64,000 nucleotides of DNA from Neolewinella aurantiaca (GTDB taxonomy: Bacteria; Bacteroidota; Bacteroidia; Chitinophagales; Saprospiraceae). The notes beneath the pieces were generated by a model. The model was not told the origin of the DNA. It made no database searches and was given only the letters and a program-made list of their open reading frames with translations. Below are positions 10,759-18,843 of this stretch, piece after piece (position 1 is the stretch's first letter; the number at the start of each line of letters is the position of its first letter). The stretch spans positions 1 to 64,000 of the forward strand of contig NZ_VOXD01000017.1 in assembly GCF_008014675.1 (NCBI RefSeq), read 5' to 3'. A program made the translations under genes and the position numbers.

Positions 10759-11412
10759 ATCAAATGTCAATGTGTTGTTAGTAGTCGTATCCTTACCGGT
10801 TACAGAAGAGGTAGGTACAAACACGGAAAGCAGGCCATTGGCCTGCGGGGAAGTTTCCGTGGGTTCCACGGATGCGAATAACTGACGTGCAGCTTTGTGT
10901 AAAAGACCAGTGTTGTTGTTCATGTGTTGCGTATAGAGAGCTCCCGGAAAGCCGGTAGCTTAAAAAAGATTGCTGACCGGGCAGAGAGTACTCAGGCAGC
11001 AATAAAAGTTGTTCAAGTGTTAAGCGCCACCGTTGCGACGCCAGAAAGTGTTCAAAAAACTAAAAAACATCTAGGACAGAGATCTTAGATAGAACAAAGG
11101 TAAGACTTCCTCCCGGAAGTACCAACCAAGTTTTATCCGACAGGCCTCTACCTTGATGCCCGGTCTGGTCAGTTAGCTTTTCTGGAGTTCTGACGAACCT
11201 TTGTTTCCTTAGTCACTGAAAACTTACCCAGACTTCCTTGAGAACGGCACAATTGTGATGTAGCCTAACAATTTGGGTACGCAAAAGAAATTCTCACTGG
11301 TCGAAGAAACCGCATAACCGGTTGATTTTCTAAAGAAACGGCACGTCTTAAAAATTTTACGGTTACGTCTTATTTTTTTTGTGCGTGCAACTAAATTTCA
11401 CCTCAGGCCTCA
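10759..11412. other. Intergenic region upstream of the giant gene
   Basis: This holds no convincing gene. It carries the presumed promoter and a long leader of the giant minus-strand gene, including the alternative in-frame ATG at 10923. A short minus-strand reading frame at 10793-11002 lies in another frame and has no recognisable features. The part from 11130 to 11412 is AT-rich, with no clear terminator for the ABC transporter gene that ends at 11413. Confidence 0.6.
11095..11125 (-). promoter_or_regulatory. Putative promoter of the giant gene with an internal palindrome
   Basis: On the minus strand TTGG (11122-11125) is followed after 19 bp by TACCTTTG (11095-11102). This matches the Bacteroidota -33/-7 pattern. 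The spacer contains the inverted repeat ACTTCC-TCCC-GGAAGT (11105-11120), which would suit a regulator site between the two boxes. The predicted start near 11088 gives a leader of about 165 nt to the ATG at 10923, or about 330 nt to the ATG at 10758. Confidence 0.45.
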
Positions 11413-13254
11413 TTATTCATAGCCTCTGGCCTGCAACCGGAACAGTTCTGCGTAGCGCCCGCCGAGAGCCATCAATTCCTCATGAGACCCCATTTCAAGG
11501 CGCTTTCCGAACTCCAGAAAAAGGATCACATCGGCCATTCGGACGGTAGAGAACCGGTGGCTGATCAGCACCGCTGATTTACCAGAAATCAGTTCGGTAA
11601 ACCGCTGGAAAACTTCGTACTCGGCCCGAGCGTCCAGAGCGCTGGTTGGTTCGTCGAGGATCAGCAACTGAGCATCTCTGATGTAGGCCCGGGCAAGGGC
11701 GATCTTCTGCCATTGCCCTCCGCTAAGGTCCTGGCCGCCGGCAAATCGTTTGCCCAGTAGTTGGTTGTATCCTCCCGGTAAACCGGCGATCACCTCGGCG
11801 GCCAGCGATTTGTCAGCACTCTCCTCTATTTGGGTTTCGTTGTCCAGGTAACCGATTCGCCCTACTGCGATATTCTCGCGCACGGTGAGTTGATAGCGGA
11901 AGAAGTCCTGAAAAATGACGCCTACGTTATCGCGTAACTCTTCCAGGCGGTACTCCCGCAGATCACGGCCATCGAGAAGGATGCGGCCCGAGGTCGGCTC
12001 ATAAAGGCGGGCGAGTAGCTTGACGAGTGTAGTCTTGCCCGCTCCGTTTTCGCCCACGAGGGCGAGCTTTGTTCCCACCGGCAGGGTGAACGAAAGATTT
12101 TCGATAGCGTACTTCTCTGCTCCGGGATACCTGAAACTGACGTTTTCAAACACCCAGCCTTCTTGTATGGTGCCGGGGAAGGGCAGCGCTGCGGCCCGGT
12201 CAGCGATATTCGGCTTGATCTCGAAGAAGTCAAAAAGGTCCTGCAGGTACAAAGCATTTTCTCCGATACTCGCAAAACGGGAGAGGATACTTCGCAGTCC
12301 TTGCTGCATTCTCCGGAAAGCACCCGCCAGGAACGTGAGGGTACCAATCGTAATAACGCCCTCTACCGTTTGGAGAATAATGAGCACGTAGGCACCGTAA
12401 TAAGTTACGGACCCGATGATACTGAAGAAAGCCCCCCACCCTGCCCTGCGGATGCTCAGGTCGCGGTTCTTGAAGTAATACTTCATCGAAAGCTCGTCGA
12501 AGCGATCCGTGATGAAATCGGCGAGACCGAAGATCTTAACTTCTTTGGCGGTTACATCACTTGCTCCGATGTAACGCAGGTAGTCCAGTTCGCGTCGTTC
12601 GGGCGTCCAGCTACGGGTGAGGCTGTATTTCTGCTGGTTGAAGTAGTTCTCCTGTATGAAGCTGGGAATGACTGCGACGACGAGCAGTAAAATAAGCCAG
12701 GGGTTGAACGCGACCACGCTTACACCAAGCACCACCAGTGTGATGGTGCTCTGAAACTGAGCGAGCAATTGCGCCATGAGCACCCCACGCCCCGAAGTTT
12801 GCCTGCGGGCGCGTTCCATCTTATCGTAAAATTCAGCGTCTTCGAACTGGTAGAGATCGAGGGTGGCGGCGTGCCGCATGATGTCGACGCTTGTCCGGTT
12901 ACTGATCAGATCCGTCAGCAGGCCATCGATCAGGGTGGTAGCCCGGCTGAGCAAGTCTGAGGCCAACGCCAGAAGCAGTTCGAGCGCGACAACCTTCCAG
13001 AGATACGACGTGTCGCCATCGCCCGATTCGATCAGACGAAGGACTTCATCGATGATGAGCTTCCCGACGTAGAGGATCGCCGTTGGCAGAGCGGCCTGCA
13101 GCAAACGCAACACGATGCTTGCCCCGGCCATACCCGGGCTGGTATCCCAGATCAGTTTAAGGTAGGGAGGTATGCTTCTGAGTGCGACAAGTTGTTCGCG
13201 CCACCCCTTCTTCTCTTCCGTGTTTCCGGGCCGCGGCCCTCTCCGTTTTGCCAT
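11413..13254 (-). CDS. ABC transporter, fused permease and ATPase (exporter type)
   Basis: This is a 613-residue half-transporter for ATP-driven export across the inner membrane. The N-terminal ~340 residues form the transmembrane domain, with hydrophobic segments near residues 40-65, 85-105, 170-200 and 275-310. The C-terminal nucleotide-binding domain has Walker A GENGAGKT (401-408), Q-loop Gln449, signature LSGGQ (510-514), Walker B LLILDE (530-535) and switch His566. All catalytic elements are intact, so a homodimer could be functional. The sequence gives no direct clue to the substrate; lipid or peptide exporters of the MsbA/multidrug class are the nearest families. It stands alone, about 490 bp upstream of the giant gene's leader on the same strand. 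It is divergent from the metalloprotease gene, with a 284-bp shared upstream region. Confidence 0.9.
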   Translation of the reverse strand: MAKRRGPRPGNTEEKKGWREQLVALRSIPPYLKLIWDTSPGMAGASIVLRLLQAALPTAILYVGKLIIDEVLRLIESGDGDTSYLWKVVALELLLALASDLLSRATTLIDGLLTDLISNRTSVDIMRHAATLDLYQFEDAEFYDKMERARRQTSGRGVLMAQLLAQFQSTITLVVLGVSVVAFNPWLILLLVVAVIPSFIQENYFNQQKYSLTRSWTPERRELDYLRYIGASDVTAKEVKIFGLADFITDRFDELSMKYYFKNRDLSIRRAGWGAFFSIIGSVTYYGAYVLIILQTVEGVITIGTLTFLAGAFRRMQQGLRSILSRFASIGENALYLQDLFDFFEIKPNIADRAAALPFPGTIQEGWVFENVSFRYPGAEKYAIENLSFTLPVGTKLALVGENGAGKTTLVKLLARLYEPTSGRILLDGRDLREYRLEELRDNVGVIFQDFFRYQLTVRENIAVGRIGYLDNETQIEESADKSLAAEVIAGLPGGYNQLLGKRFAGGQDLSGGQWQKIALARAYIRDAQLLILDEPTSALDARAEYEVFQRFTELISGKSAVLISHRFSTVRMADVILFLEFGKRLEMGSHEELMALGGRYAELFRLQARGYE

Positions 13255-13383
13255 ACGTAGTGGTAAAGGATTTGAACTGGTGTATGGTTCTATAACCGAT
13301 GGTGGTTAAACGGGTTATACAACGGGCTCGGCAGCGGGTGCAGGGAACGGTAGGAGGATGAATCCGTGCCGGAAACCTCCCCT

Positions 13384-13401
13384 TGCACCTGCGGCCCCGC
13401 C
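13384..13401 (-). repeat. 18-bp dispersed motif copy (GGCGCGNNCGCAGGTGCA family)
   Basis: It matches the consensus at 15 of 16 fixed positions. On the plus strand it reads TGCACCTGCGGCCCCGCC, pointing toward the metalloprotease start 138 bp away. A degenerate opposite copy lies at about 13329-13346, and the two form an imperfect hairpin-capable unit. Confidence 0.7.
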
Positions 13402-13538
13402 CAAAAAATGCTTTACTCTTTCTTTTACCCTTCGTAATTCAAACACCGTGCGGCCGTCTTCGGTTAATGATGTTTTAACGGGGATACATTAACTTGCAGA
13501 CCTATTCTTACAAAGGCGACTTAAATTATCAGTCTCAC

Positions 13539-16500
13539 ATGAAAAACCTGTTTCTACTTCTCTTTTTACTCTTTTACGGAGTAGGGGTAAACGCTCAAAT
13601 CGACCTCTTCTCCACCAGCTCTCTCAAAAACGATGATTTTTCCGAAAACGAACGGCGGGCAGCACCCACCCAGGCTGCGTTTTTCGAACTCAGCGACCCG
13701 GCAGAACTGGCCACAGTGCTGCAAAAAGCTCCCGCAGATGAGACCTTTTCCGCCGGCGAAGAACTGCTTCTCACGCTGCCTAATCCGGACGGTGTAAAAT
13801 CCACCTTCCGTATCACCAGATACCAGTTGATTACGGACGAACTTCAGGCCGTGTTCCCTTCCTTTGTCACAGCCTACGGTTGGGACGTTGAAGCACCGCA
13901 CCGTAAAGTCTTTCTCGAGTGGACCGACCTTGGTTTTGGAGCCAGCGTAACCGGCGGCCGGGAAGGACGTTGGTACATAGCACCAACCTTCTGGAAAAGA
14001 ACCGACCACTACCAAAGCTACTACACCCGCAACTACCCCGCTCCTGAAGAATTACACTCCTGCGGTTTCACCCCCAACGAGGAGCTCCGTGCTGAAATCG
14101 AGGCCTTTGTGCCGTCCGGCAAAATGGTCGGAGACTGCCAGTTGCGTGAATACGATCTCGCATTGGCTTGTACCGGCGAATACTTCGCCGCGGTGGGAGG
14201 AACTCGGGCATCTGTTGTGTCCGAAATGATGACCGCCATCAACCGTGTAAATGAAGTGTTCCGTGCCGATTTGGCCATCACTCTGAAAATCATCAACCTG
14301 CCGGTAGCCGGCGGTGGCATTCAACTCATCTACAACGACCCGGCAACAGATCCTTACACCAACAACAATGGCGTAACGATGCTGGGCGAAAACCAAACAA
14401 ACGTAGACAACGTAATCGGTAGTGCGAACTACGATATTGGCCACGTATTCAGCACCGGTGGTGGTGGTGTAGCCAGCCTCGGCAGCCCCTGTAACAGCTT
14501 TGTTAAAGCACGGGGAGTGACCGGACTTACCAACCCTACCGGTGATCCGTTTTACATCGATTTTGTCGCCCACGAAATCGGCCACCAGTTTGGTGGTAAC
14601 CACACCTTTAACTCTACGGAATCCAACTGTGCCACCCGCTATGAAGACACAGCCTACGAGCCCGGCGGCGGAACCACCATCCAGGCCTACGCAGGAATAT
14701 GTGGATCTATGGCCAACATACAGCTGAACAGTGATCCGTACTACCACGCAATCAGTATTCAGGAGATTTCGGCCTATATGGAACTAGCCGGTGGCGCTAG
14801 TTGCGCTTCTGTTCTTTCCACCACCAATACAGCTCCTTCGGTGGCTGCGGGCGCTGATTACACCATCCCGACCAACACTCCATTTGTGCTCACTGCTGTC
14901 AACGGAGCAGACGGCGACGGCGATGCCCTGACCTACTGCTGGGAGCAGTTTGACCTCGGCCCCGTAGTGGCCGGAGAGCCAACCGGCAACGAAGTTACCG
15001 GTCCGCTTTTCAGGTCTTTACCCCCGGATCCGGCACCCGAGCGGTACTTTCCCCGGCTTGCTTCTGTAGTTAGCGGAACATCGGATTGGGAGTCACTTCC
15101 TCTGGCAGCACGATCCATGAAATTCGTCGTAACCATCCGTGATTTCGGCGGAGCCGGCTACGGCTGTACAGTACAGGACGAAACCGACATTACGGTGGTA
15201 AACACCGGTAGTCAGTACGCTGTAACTACCCCTGACGGAGGTGAAATCTGGAGTCCTGGCGCGACGGAAACCGTCACCTGGAACGTAGCAGGAACTGACG
15301 ACAACGGAATCAACTGTGCCAACGTAGACCTCGTGTTGTCTACCGACGGTGGTACCAGCTTTACGCAGGTACTCGCTACTGTCCCCAATAACGGTTCTGC
15401 AGCCATCACCGTACCCGCAATGCTGACGGAATCTGCCCGGATTATGATCCGGTGCAGCGACAATATTTTCTACGATATCAGCGACAGCGACTTCTCGATT
15501 CGAAGTACAGAATTCCTCCTCAGCGGAGCCTCCGATCAGGCATCGGTTTGCAGCGGTGTAAACGAAGTTGTATTTACCGTAGATGTAACGAGTTCTCAGG
15601 CATATACAGGCTCTGTTGACTTAAGCATTGCAACGGGTCTTCCTGCCGGAGCTACTGTCGCTTTTTCTACAGATCCGGTCGTTTTCAATGCGGGAAATAT
15701 CAATACAACTGAGACCGTAACCGTCACCATCGGCAACCTCTCCGGAGCAGCAGCCGGAGACTATACCATCGCGGTTCAGGGAGACGACGGCAGCGATACG
15801 AAGAGCACCCCACTATCGCTCAACATAGGTGACGGCCCACTGACACTGCAGTCGCCAAATGATAATTCTATGCAAGTCGAAGGTGAAAGCGTTGACTTTG
15901 TTTTCTTAACCATTGACGGCCTGAATCGCTACATTATCAGCTATGAAATTTACCGTGGCAATGTCCTCCAGAGTGGCGGTGGAACCGGAACTGTTTATTC
16001 CGCAAACCCCGGAGACGGGGCGGTTGTAACGCTTTCTGAAATGCTTGGAAATATGGTTGGAGACGAAGTCCGCTGGTTCGTTACGGCCAGCGACGATAAC
16101 AACGTAAACCCGGACGTGGTCTCCTGCACCAGAACCTATACCCTGGTGGATGTTCTCCCCGTAAACTGGCTCGATTTCACAGCACGCGCAGCGGGCAAGA
16201 CGGCGATGTTGAACTGGTCCGTTGAGCAGGATGCTTTGAATACCGGTTTCGCGATTGAGCGCAACCTCCCCGGCACAAGTAACTGGGAGCAGAAAGGTTA
16301 TGTTCACCGCAGTGGTCCCGACGGTATTGCGGCGTACTTATATACCGATGAAACTGTAATTTCTGGCAATACGTATCACTACCGCCTCCGGCAGGAAGAT
16401 GCCGACGGAGCGATTAGTTACTCGGGCATTAGAACGGTAACTTTTGAAGGTACTGAGGAAATCATCCTGGTCCCCAATCCCGCCAGTAATTTCGTACTGC

Positions 16501-16694
16501 TGAATGCCGGCATTGAAGCCAATGCCGACCTGCGCTATACAATTTACAGTCCCGCAGGACGCAAGGTTTCTGAAGGAACTGTAAACAGCGGCCAGGCCCG
16601 TCTGGATATCAGTCAATTACCTTCCGCCGTTTACCAGGTCGTGGTTACCGGCGAAGCGGGATACTTGAAAGTAGCCCGATTGATCAAGAGGTAA
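13539..16694 (+). CDS. Secreted reprolysin-like zinc metalloprotease with T9SS sorting domain
   Basis: This 1,051-residue exported protease has a signal peptide that ends in NAQ at about residue 20. The catalytic zinc motif HEIGHQFGGNH is at residues 345-355, the metzincin HExxHxxGxxH signature. A downstream GSMANIQ segment could be the Met-turn. This resembles the M12B/reprolysin-like peptidases of Bacteroidota. PKD/Ig-like regions follow. The last ~75 residues (from LVPNPASNFVLLNAG to RLIKR) are a type A T9SS C-terminal sorting domain, so the protein should reach the cell surface or medium. An earlier in-frame ATG at 13494 would place 15 residues before the signal peptide; the 13539 start is preferred. 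A strong terminator follows the stop codon. It may act on extracellular protein as a nutrient source; that is inference. Confidence 0.93.
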   Translation: MKNLFLLLFLLFYGVGVNAQIDLFSTSSLKNDDFSENERRAAPTQAAFFELSDPAELATVLQKAPADETFSAGEELLLTLPNPDGVKSTFRITRYQLITDELQAVFPSFVTAYGWDVEAPHRKVFLEWTDLGFGASVTGGREGRWYIAPTFWKRTDHYQSYYTRNYPAPEELHSCGFTPNEELRAEIEAFVPSGKMVGDCQLREYDLALACTGEYFAAVGGTRASVVSEMMTAINRVNEVFRADLAITLKIINLPVAGGGIQLIYNDPATDPYTNNNGVTMLGENQTNVDNVIGSANYDIGHVFSTGGGGVASLGSPCNSFVKARGVTGLTNPTGDPFYIDFVAHEIGHQFGGNHTFNSTESNCATRYEDTAYEPGGGTTIQAYAGICGSMANIQLNSDPYYHAISIQEISAYMELAGGASCASVLSTTNTAPSVAAGADYTIPTNTPFVLTAVNGADGDGDALTYCWEQFDLGPVVAGEPTGNEVTGPLFRSLPPDPAPERYFPRLASVVSGTSDWESLPLAARSMKFVVTIRDFGGAGYGCTVQDETDITVVNTGSQYAVTTPDGGEIWSPGATETVTWNVAGTDDNGINCANVDLVLSTDGGTSFTQVLATVPNNGSAAITVPAMLTESARIMIRCSDNIFYDISDSDFSIRSTEFLLSGASDQASVCSGVNEVVFTVDVTSSQAYTGSVDLSIATGLPAGATVAFSTDPVVFNAGNINTTETVTVTIGNLSGAAAGDYTIAVQGDDGSDTKSTPLSLNIGDGPLTLQSPNDNSMQVEGESVDFVFLTIDGLNRYIISYEIYRGNVLQSGGGTGTVYSANPGDGAVVTLSEMLGNMVGDEVRWFVTASDDNNVNPDVVSCTRTYTLVDVLPVNWLDFTARAAGKTAMLNWSVEQDALNTGFAIERNLPGTSNWEQKGYVHRSGPDGIAAYLYTDETVISGNTYHYRLRQEDADGAISYSGIRTVTFEGTEEIILVPNPASNFVLLNAGIEANADLRYTIYSPAGRKVSEGTVNSGQARLDISQLPSAVYQVVVTGEAGYLKVARLIKR

Positions 16695-16731
16695 TATTAT
16701 TCGCAAATAATATTTAATCTATTGAAAGCGA

Positions 16732-16771
16732 GAATCGCACAACGAGGTTTCGTTGTGCGATTCTTTTTTTT
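16732..16771 (+). terminator. Rho-independent terminator after the metalloprotease gene
   Basis: A perfect 14-bp stem (16732-16745 with 16750-16763) with loop GGTT is followed by eight T residues. It lies 38 bp after the protease stop codon. Confidence 0.93.
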
Positions 16772-16885
16772 CGTTAGTAAAATTAAACGAGAGACGTTAA
16801 CAATACGAAGGGACTTTGCGTAGCCGCAGCCTCGTTTCAGTCCTTCGCGCTGCGAAATATTAATTAAATCAGATGTCACGCTAAA

Positions 16886-16992
16886 CACGTGACGGGCGCA
16901 AACCAGATTGTTGCTCACCCCCTTCCCAGCCTCCCCACATCGCTACGCTGGGGAGGAGCAATCGCGACAATCTGGTTTGCGCCCCACGTGAC
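16886..16992. mobile_element. 91-bp palindromic miniature element with 8-bp target duplication (copy 1)
   Basis: The element at 16894-16984 begins GGGCGCAAACCAGATTGT and ends with its reverse complement. Inner arms are also complementary (CAGCCTCCCCA with TGGGGAGG). Perfect direct repeats CACGTGAC flank it at 16886-16893 and 16985-16992, as expected for a target-site duplication. It encodes nothing and lies between the protease terminator and the sigma factor stop codon. A second copy in opposite orientation is at 24805-25000. It resembles a MITE mobilised in trans; no transposase is in the window. Confidence 0.75.
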
Positions 16993-16998
16993 CTTCTG

Positions 16999-17493
16999 TT
17001 ATCTTTTAATTCGGTCGCGCAGCATATTCCGGGCCGTCCAGACACGGCTTTTAGCCGTGCCGACCGGGACATTGGTGAGGGTAGCTATATCTTTATATTT
17101 CATTCCGTTGTAATGAAGTAAAAATGCACGCCTGAAGTTTTCGGGCAGCTCTTCAATCCTGCTCATAATTTCTTCGGCACCGAGGTCGCTCTCCGCAGGA
17201 TTTTCGTCGGTGGTTTTATTCATCCACGCTTCCTGGTGAAGGTGCTCTTCGGTTATTTCCTGGCGGCGCTTTTGCTTCCGGTAACCGGAGATAAAAGTAT
17301 TGCGAATAATAGTTTTTATCCAGGCCTGCAAATTGGTACCATTGGTAAATCGATCGTGATTTTTGAGCACCAGGTAAATAGCTTCCTGGAGCAAATCTGC
17401 GGCAGATTCCTCATCCCGGGTAAGATTAAGAGCGAATGAGCGGTATTCCGGATAGAAACGACGGCTCAGACGACTGATTTCGTGGGGGGTCAT
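16999..17493 (-). CDS. RNA polymerase sigma factor, ECF (sigma-70 family)
   Basis: This 164-residue protein has the two-domain ECF layout. The N-terminal sigma-2 region (about 10-75) carries the DLLQEAIYLVLKN and AWIKTIIRNTFIS core-binding and -10-recognition segments. The C-terminal sigma-4 helix-turn-helix (about 110-160) includes LPENFRRAFLLHYNGMKYKD and a GTAKSRVWTAR recognition helix. It directs RNA polymerase to a specific promoter set. A longer in-frame ATG at 17634 exists, but a good -33/-7 promoter at 17518-17547 lies inside that extension, so the start is placed at 17493 with a leader of about 17 nt. No anti-sigma gene is adjacent, which is unusual for ECF factors that sense envelope stress, so its control is unclear. 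Confidence 0.9.
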   Translation of the reverse strand: MTPHEISRLSRRFYPEYRSFALNLTRDEESAADLLQEAIYLVLKNHDRFTNGTNLQAWIKTIIRNTFISGYRKQKRRQEITEEHLHQEAWMNKTTDENPAESDLGAEEIMSRIEELPENFRRAFLLHYNGMKYKDIATLTNVPVGTAKSRVWTARNMLRDRIKR

Positions 17494-17517
17494 AATTCTC
17501 AAACTTCTTGTGCACCA

Positions 17518-17547
17518 CAAAATTAGTGGCGCAAACGCAGGTGCAAA
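17518..17547 (-). promoter_or_regulatory. Promoter of the sigma factor gene, overlapping the 18-bp motif
   Basis: On the minus strand TTTG (17544-17547), 18 bp, then TAATTTTG (17518-17525) fits the -33/-7 consensus TTTG/TAnnTTTG. The 18-bp dispersed motif (17528-17545) fills almost the whole spacer and overlaps the -33 box. This is the clearest case of the motif sitting inside a promoter. Confidence 0.6.
17528..17545 (+). repeat. 18-bp dispersed motif copy
   Basis: GGCGCAAACGCAGGTGCA matches 15 of 16 fixed positions. It lies 35 bp upstream of the minus-strand sigma gene, reading TGCACC toward that gene. The following bases (AGCCAGTTTTGGATGAAGCA) resemble those after the copy at 37863. Confidence 0.8.
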
Positions 17548-17660
17548 GCCAGTTTTGGATGAAGCATCGTTTTTTAAGGATGAACGGGGTGGAACATGTA
17601 CCCGCCAACCCCAATAAACCGATTCAGACACCATTACCCTGTGCCAACATTCCTCTCAAC

Positions 17661-17825
17661 TATACCGGAAACGAAGTGGCTTGGGACAGTTAGCGCGCCG
17701 TTAGCGTGGTGGCTGGTTAGGCGCTGAAAGCCGCGCCTAGCCTGAGCTAGGTAAGGTTTTCAGCAACGCCGCCAGACGCCGCGATAACAAGCGATAAAGT
17801 TCCAAACCACTTTGGTTCCGGTATA
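17661..17825. mobile_element. 165-bp imperfect palindrome, candidate miniature inverted-repeat element
   Basis: Ends TATACCGGAA and TTCCGGTATA are perfect inverted repeats. Complementarity continues inward through AAGTGG(C/T)TTGG, GCTGAAA(G/A)CC and CCTAGC to a CTGA loop, so the whole segment could fold into one long hairpin. It encodes nothing and fills most of the gap between the sigma factor and the TPR lipoprotein gene. The TA at both ends would fit a TA target duplication as in Tc1/mariner-IS630 elements; that is inference from this one copy. Confidence 0.55.
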
Positions 17826-17855
17826 TAGCACTGCACCGACCTTAACCGATCAAAA

Positions 17856-18791
17856 TCAATCACTTAGCGCTGCAATAGCAGCATCAACTTTTGTTTGCAG
17901 GCGGGACGCGTCGAGGTTTCGGGAATCAAGCTGCACTGCCCGGTCAACGTGTTGTTTTGCGAGTTCCAACTCCCCTCTCTGGAAGTAAACATCGGCCAGG
18001 ACAGCCCAGGGCTTCGGTTCTGACTTATCGTTCGTCAGAGCCTCCAATCTTTCAGCACGATTCAAGGCCTCTTCCAACTCTCCTGTCTCGGCCTTCAACG
18101 AGGCGCCAAAACCGAGTAAAAAAGGATTCTCGGCGTGACGTTCGCGGGTTAGGGCGGCTAGTGAATCCAGGGCGACTTCAGCACCATGGTTACTATTAAT
18201 AAACTCTACGTACTCACTCTTCAGCCAGGGTTCCCCGGAGTACTTATGCACCAATCCTCTGAATACTTTTTCGCCATTAAGCAAGGCCTTCCGAATGAAC
18301 GGCAAAGCCGTTGTATCTCCGCGCTCCCGGAGATTAGTGTAATGCACGAAATCATGATACACGCTAAGTAATTTTTCCTCGTCGGCGGGTAAAGTTCCTC
18401 GCTTCAACTCCACACTTTCGTATATGGCCGCACGCTCTTCGTCGTCAAGGGTTAGACGGCCAAGTACTGCCTGACAAATCAAGAAATCAGGATCGAACTT
18501 TAATGATTTCCGGTAAGACAATTCAGCCTCGGCGTAGCGCCCCTCGTCCATTATCTGATGCCAACCCAGGTTGTAATAAAACAAAGCAGAATCCGAACGC
18601 GAGGTGTACCGCATTCTACCATTTTCAACATCCAAATAATCCAAAAAATAATCGTCTGATTTAATTGTATCATTAACCATATCAACCTCTGAAACATCCG
18701 ACTGAACCACCTCTCCCCCGCCACAACCAGCAAGAAAAACCACGGAAGCAGCAAACATTAAAACCAGACAAAACGACGAATTAAAACACAT
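17856..18791 (-). CDS. TPR-repeat lipoprotein
   Basis: This is a 311-residue protein with a lipoprotein signal peptide. The hydrophobic stretch ends in the lipobox LAGC, with the lipidated Cys at residue 23, followed by Gly residues. The mature part has helical tetratricopeptide-type repeats, seen in the phrases FYYNLGWHQIMDEGRYAEAELSYRKSL and LADVYFQRGELELAKQHVDRAV. TPRs mediate protein-protein contacts. No catalytic motif is visible. It is probably anchored in the outer or inner membrane facing the periplasm, as part of an unidentified complex. It is 52 bp downstream of the NADH dehydrogenase gene on the same strand and may be co-transcribed with it, though no functional link is evident. 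Confidence 0.8.
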   Translation of the reverse strand: MCFNSSFCLVLMFAASVVFLAGCGGGEVVQSDVSEVDMVNDTIKSDDYFLDYLDVENGRMRYTSRSDSALFYYNLGWHQIMDEGRYAEAELSYRKSLKFDPDFLICQAVLGRLTLDDEERAAIYESVELKRGTLPADEEKLLSVYHDFVHYTNLRERGDTTALPFIRKALLNGEKVFRGLVHKYSGEPWLKSEYVEFINSNHGAEVALDSLAALTRERHAENPFLLGFGASLKAETGELEEALNRAERLEALTNDKSEPKPWAVLADVYFQRGELELAKQHVDRAVQLDSRNLDASRLQTKVDAAIAALSD

Positions 18792-18843
18792 ACCCAGGCA
18801 TTGATTACAGTATATTTAAAAACATATACACTCCGCGATACTA

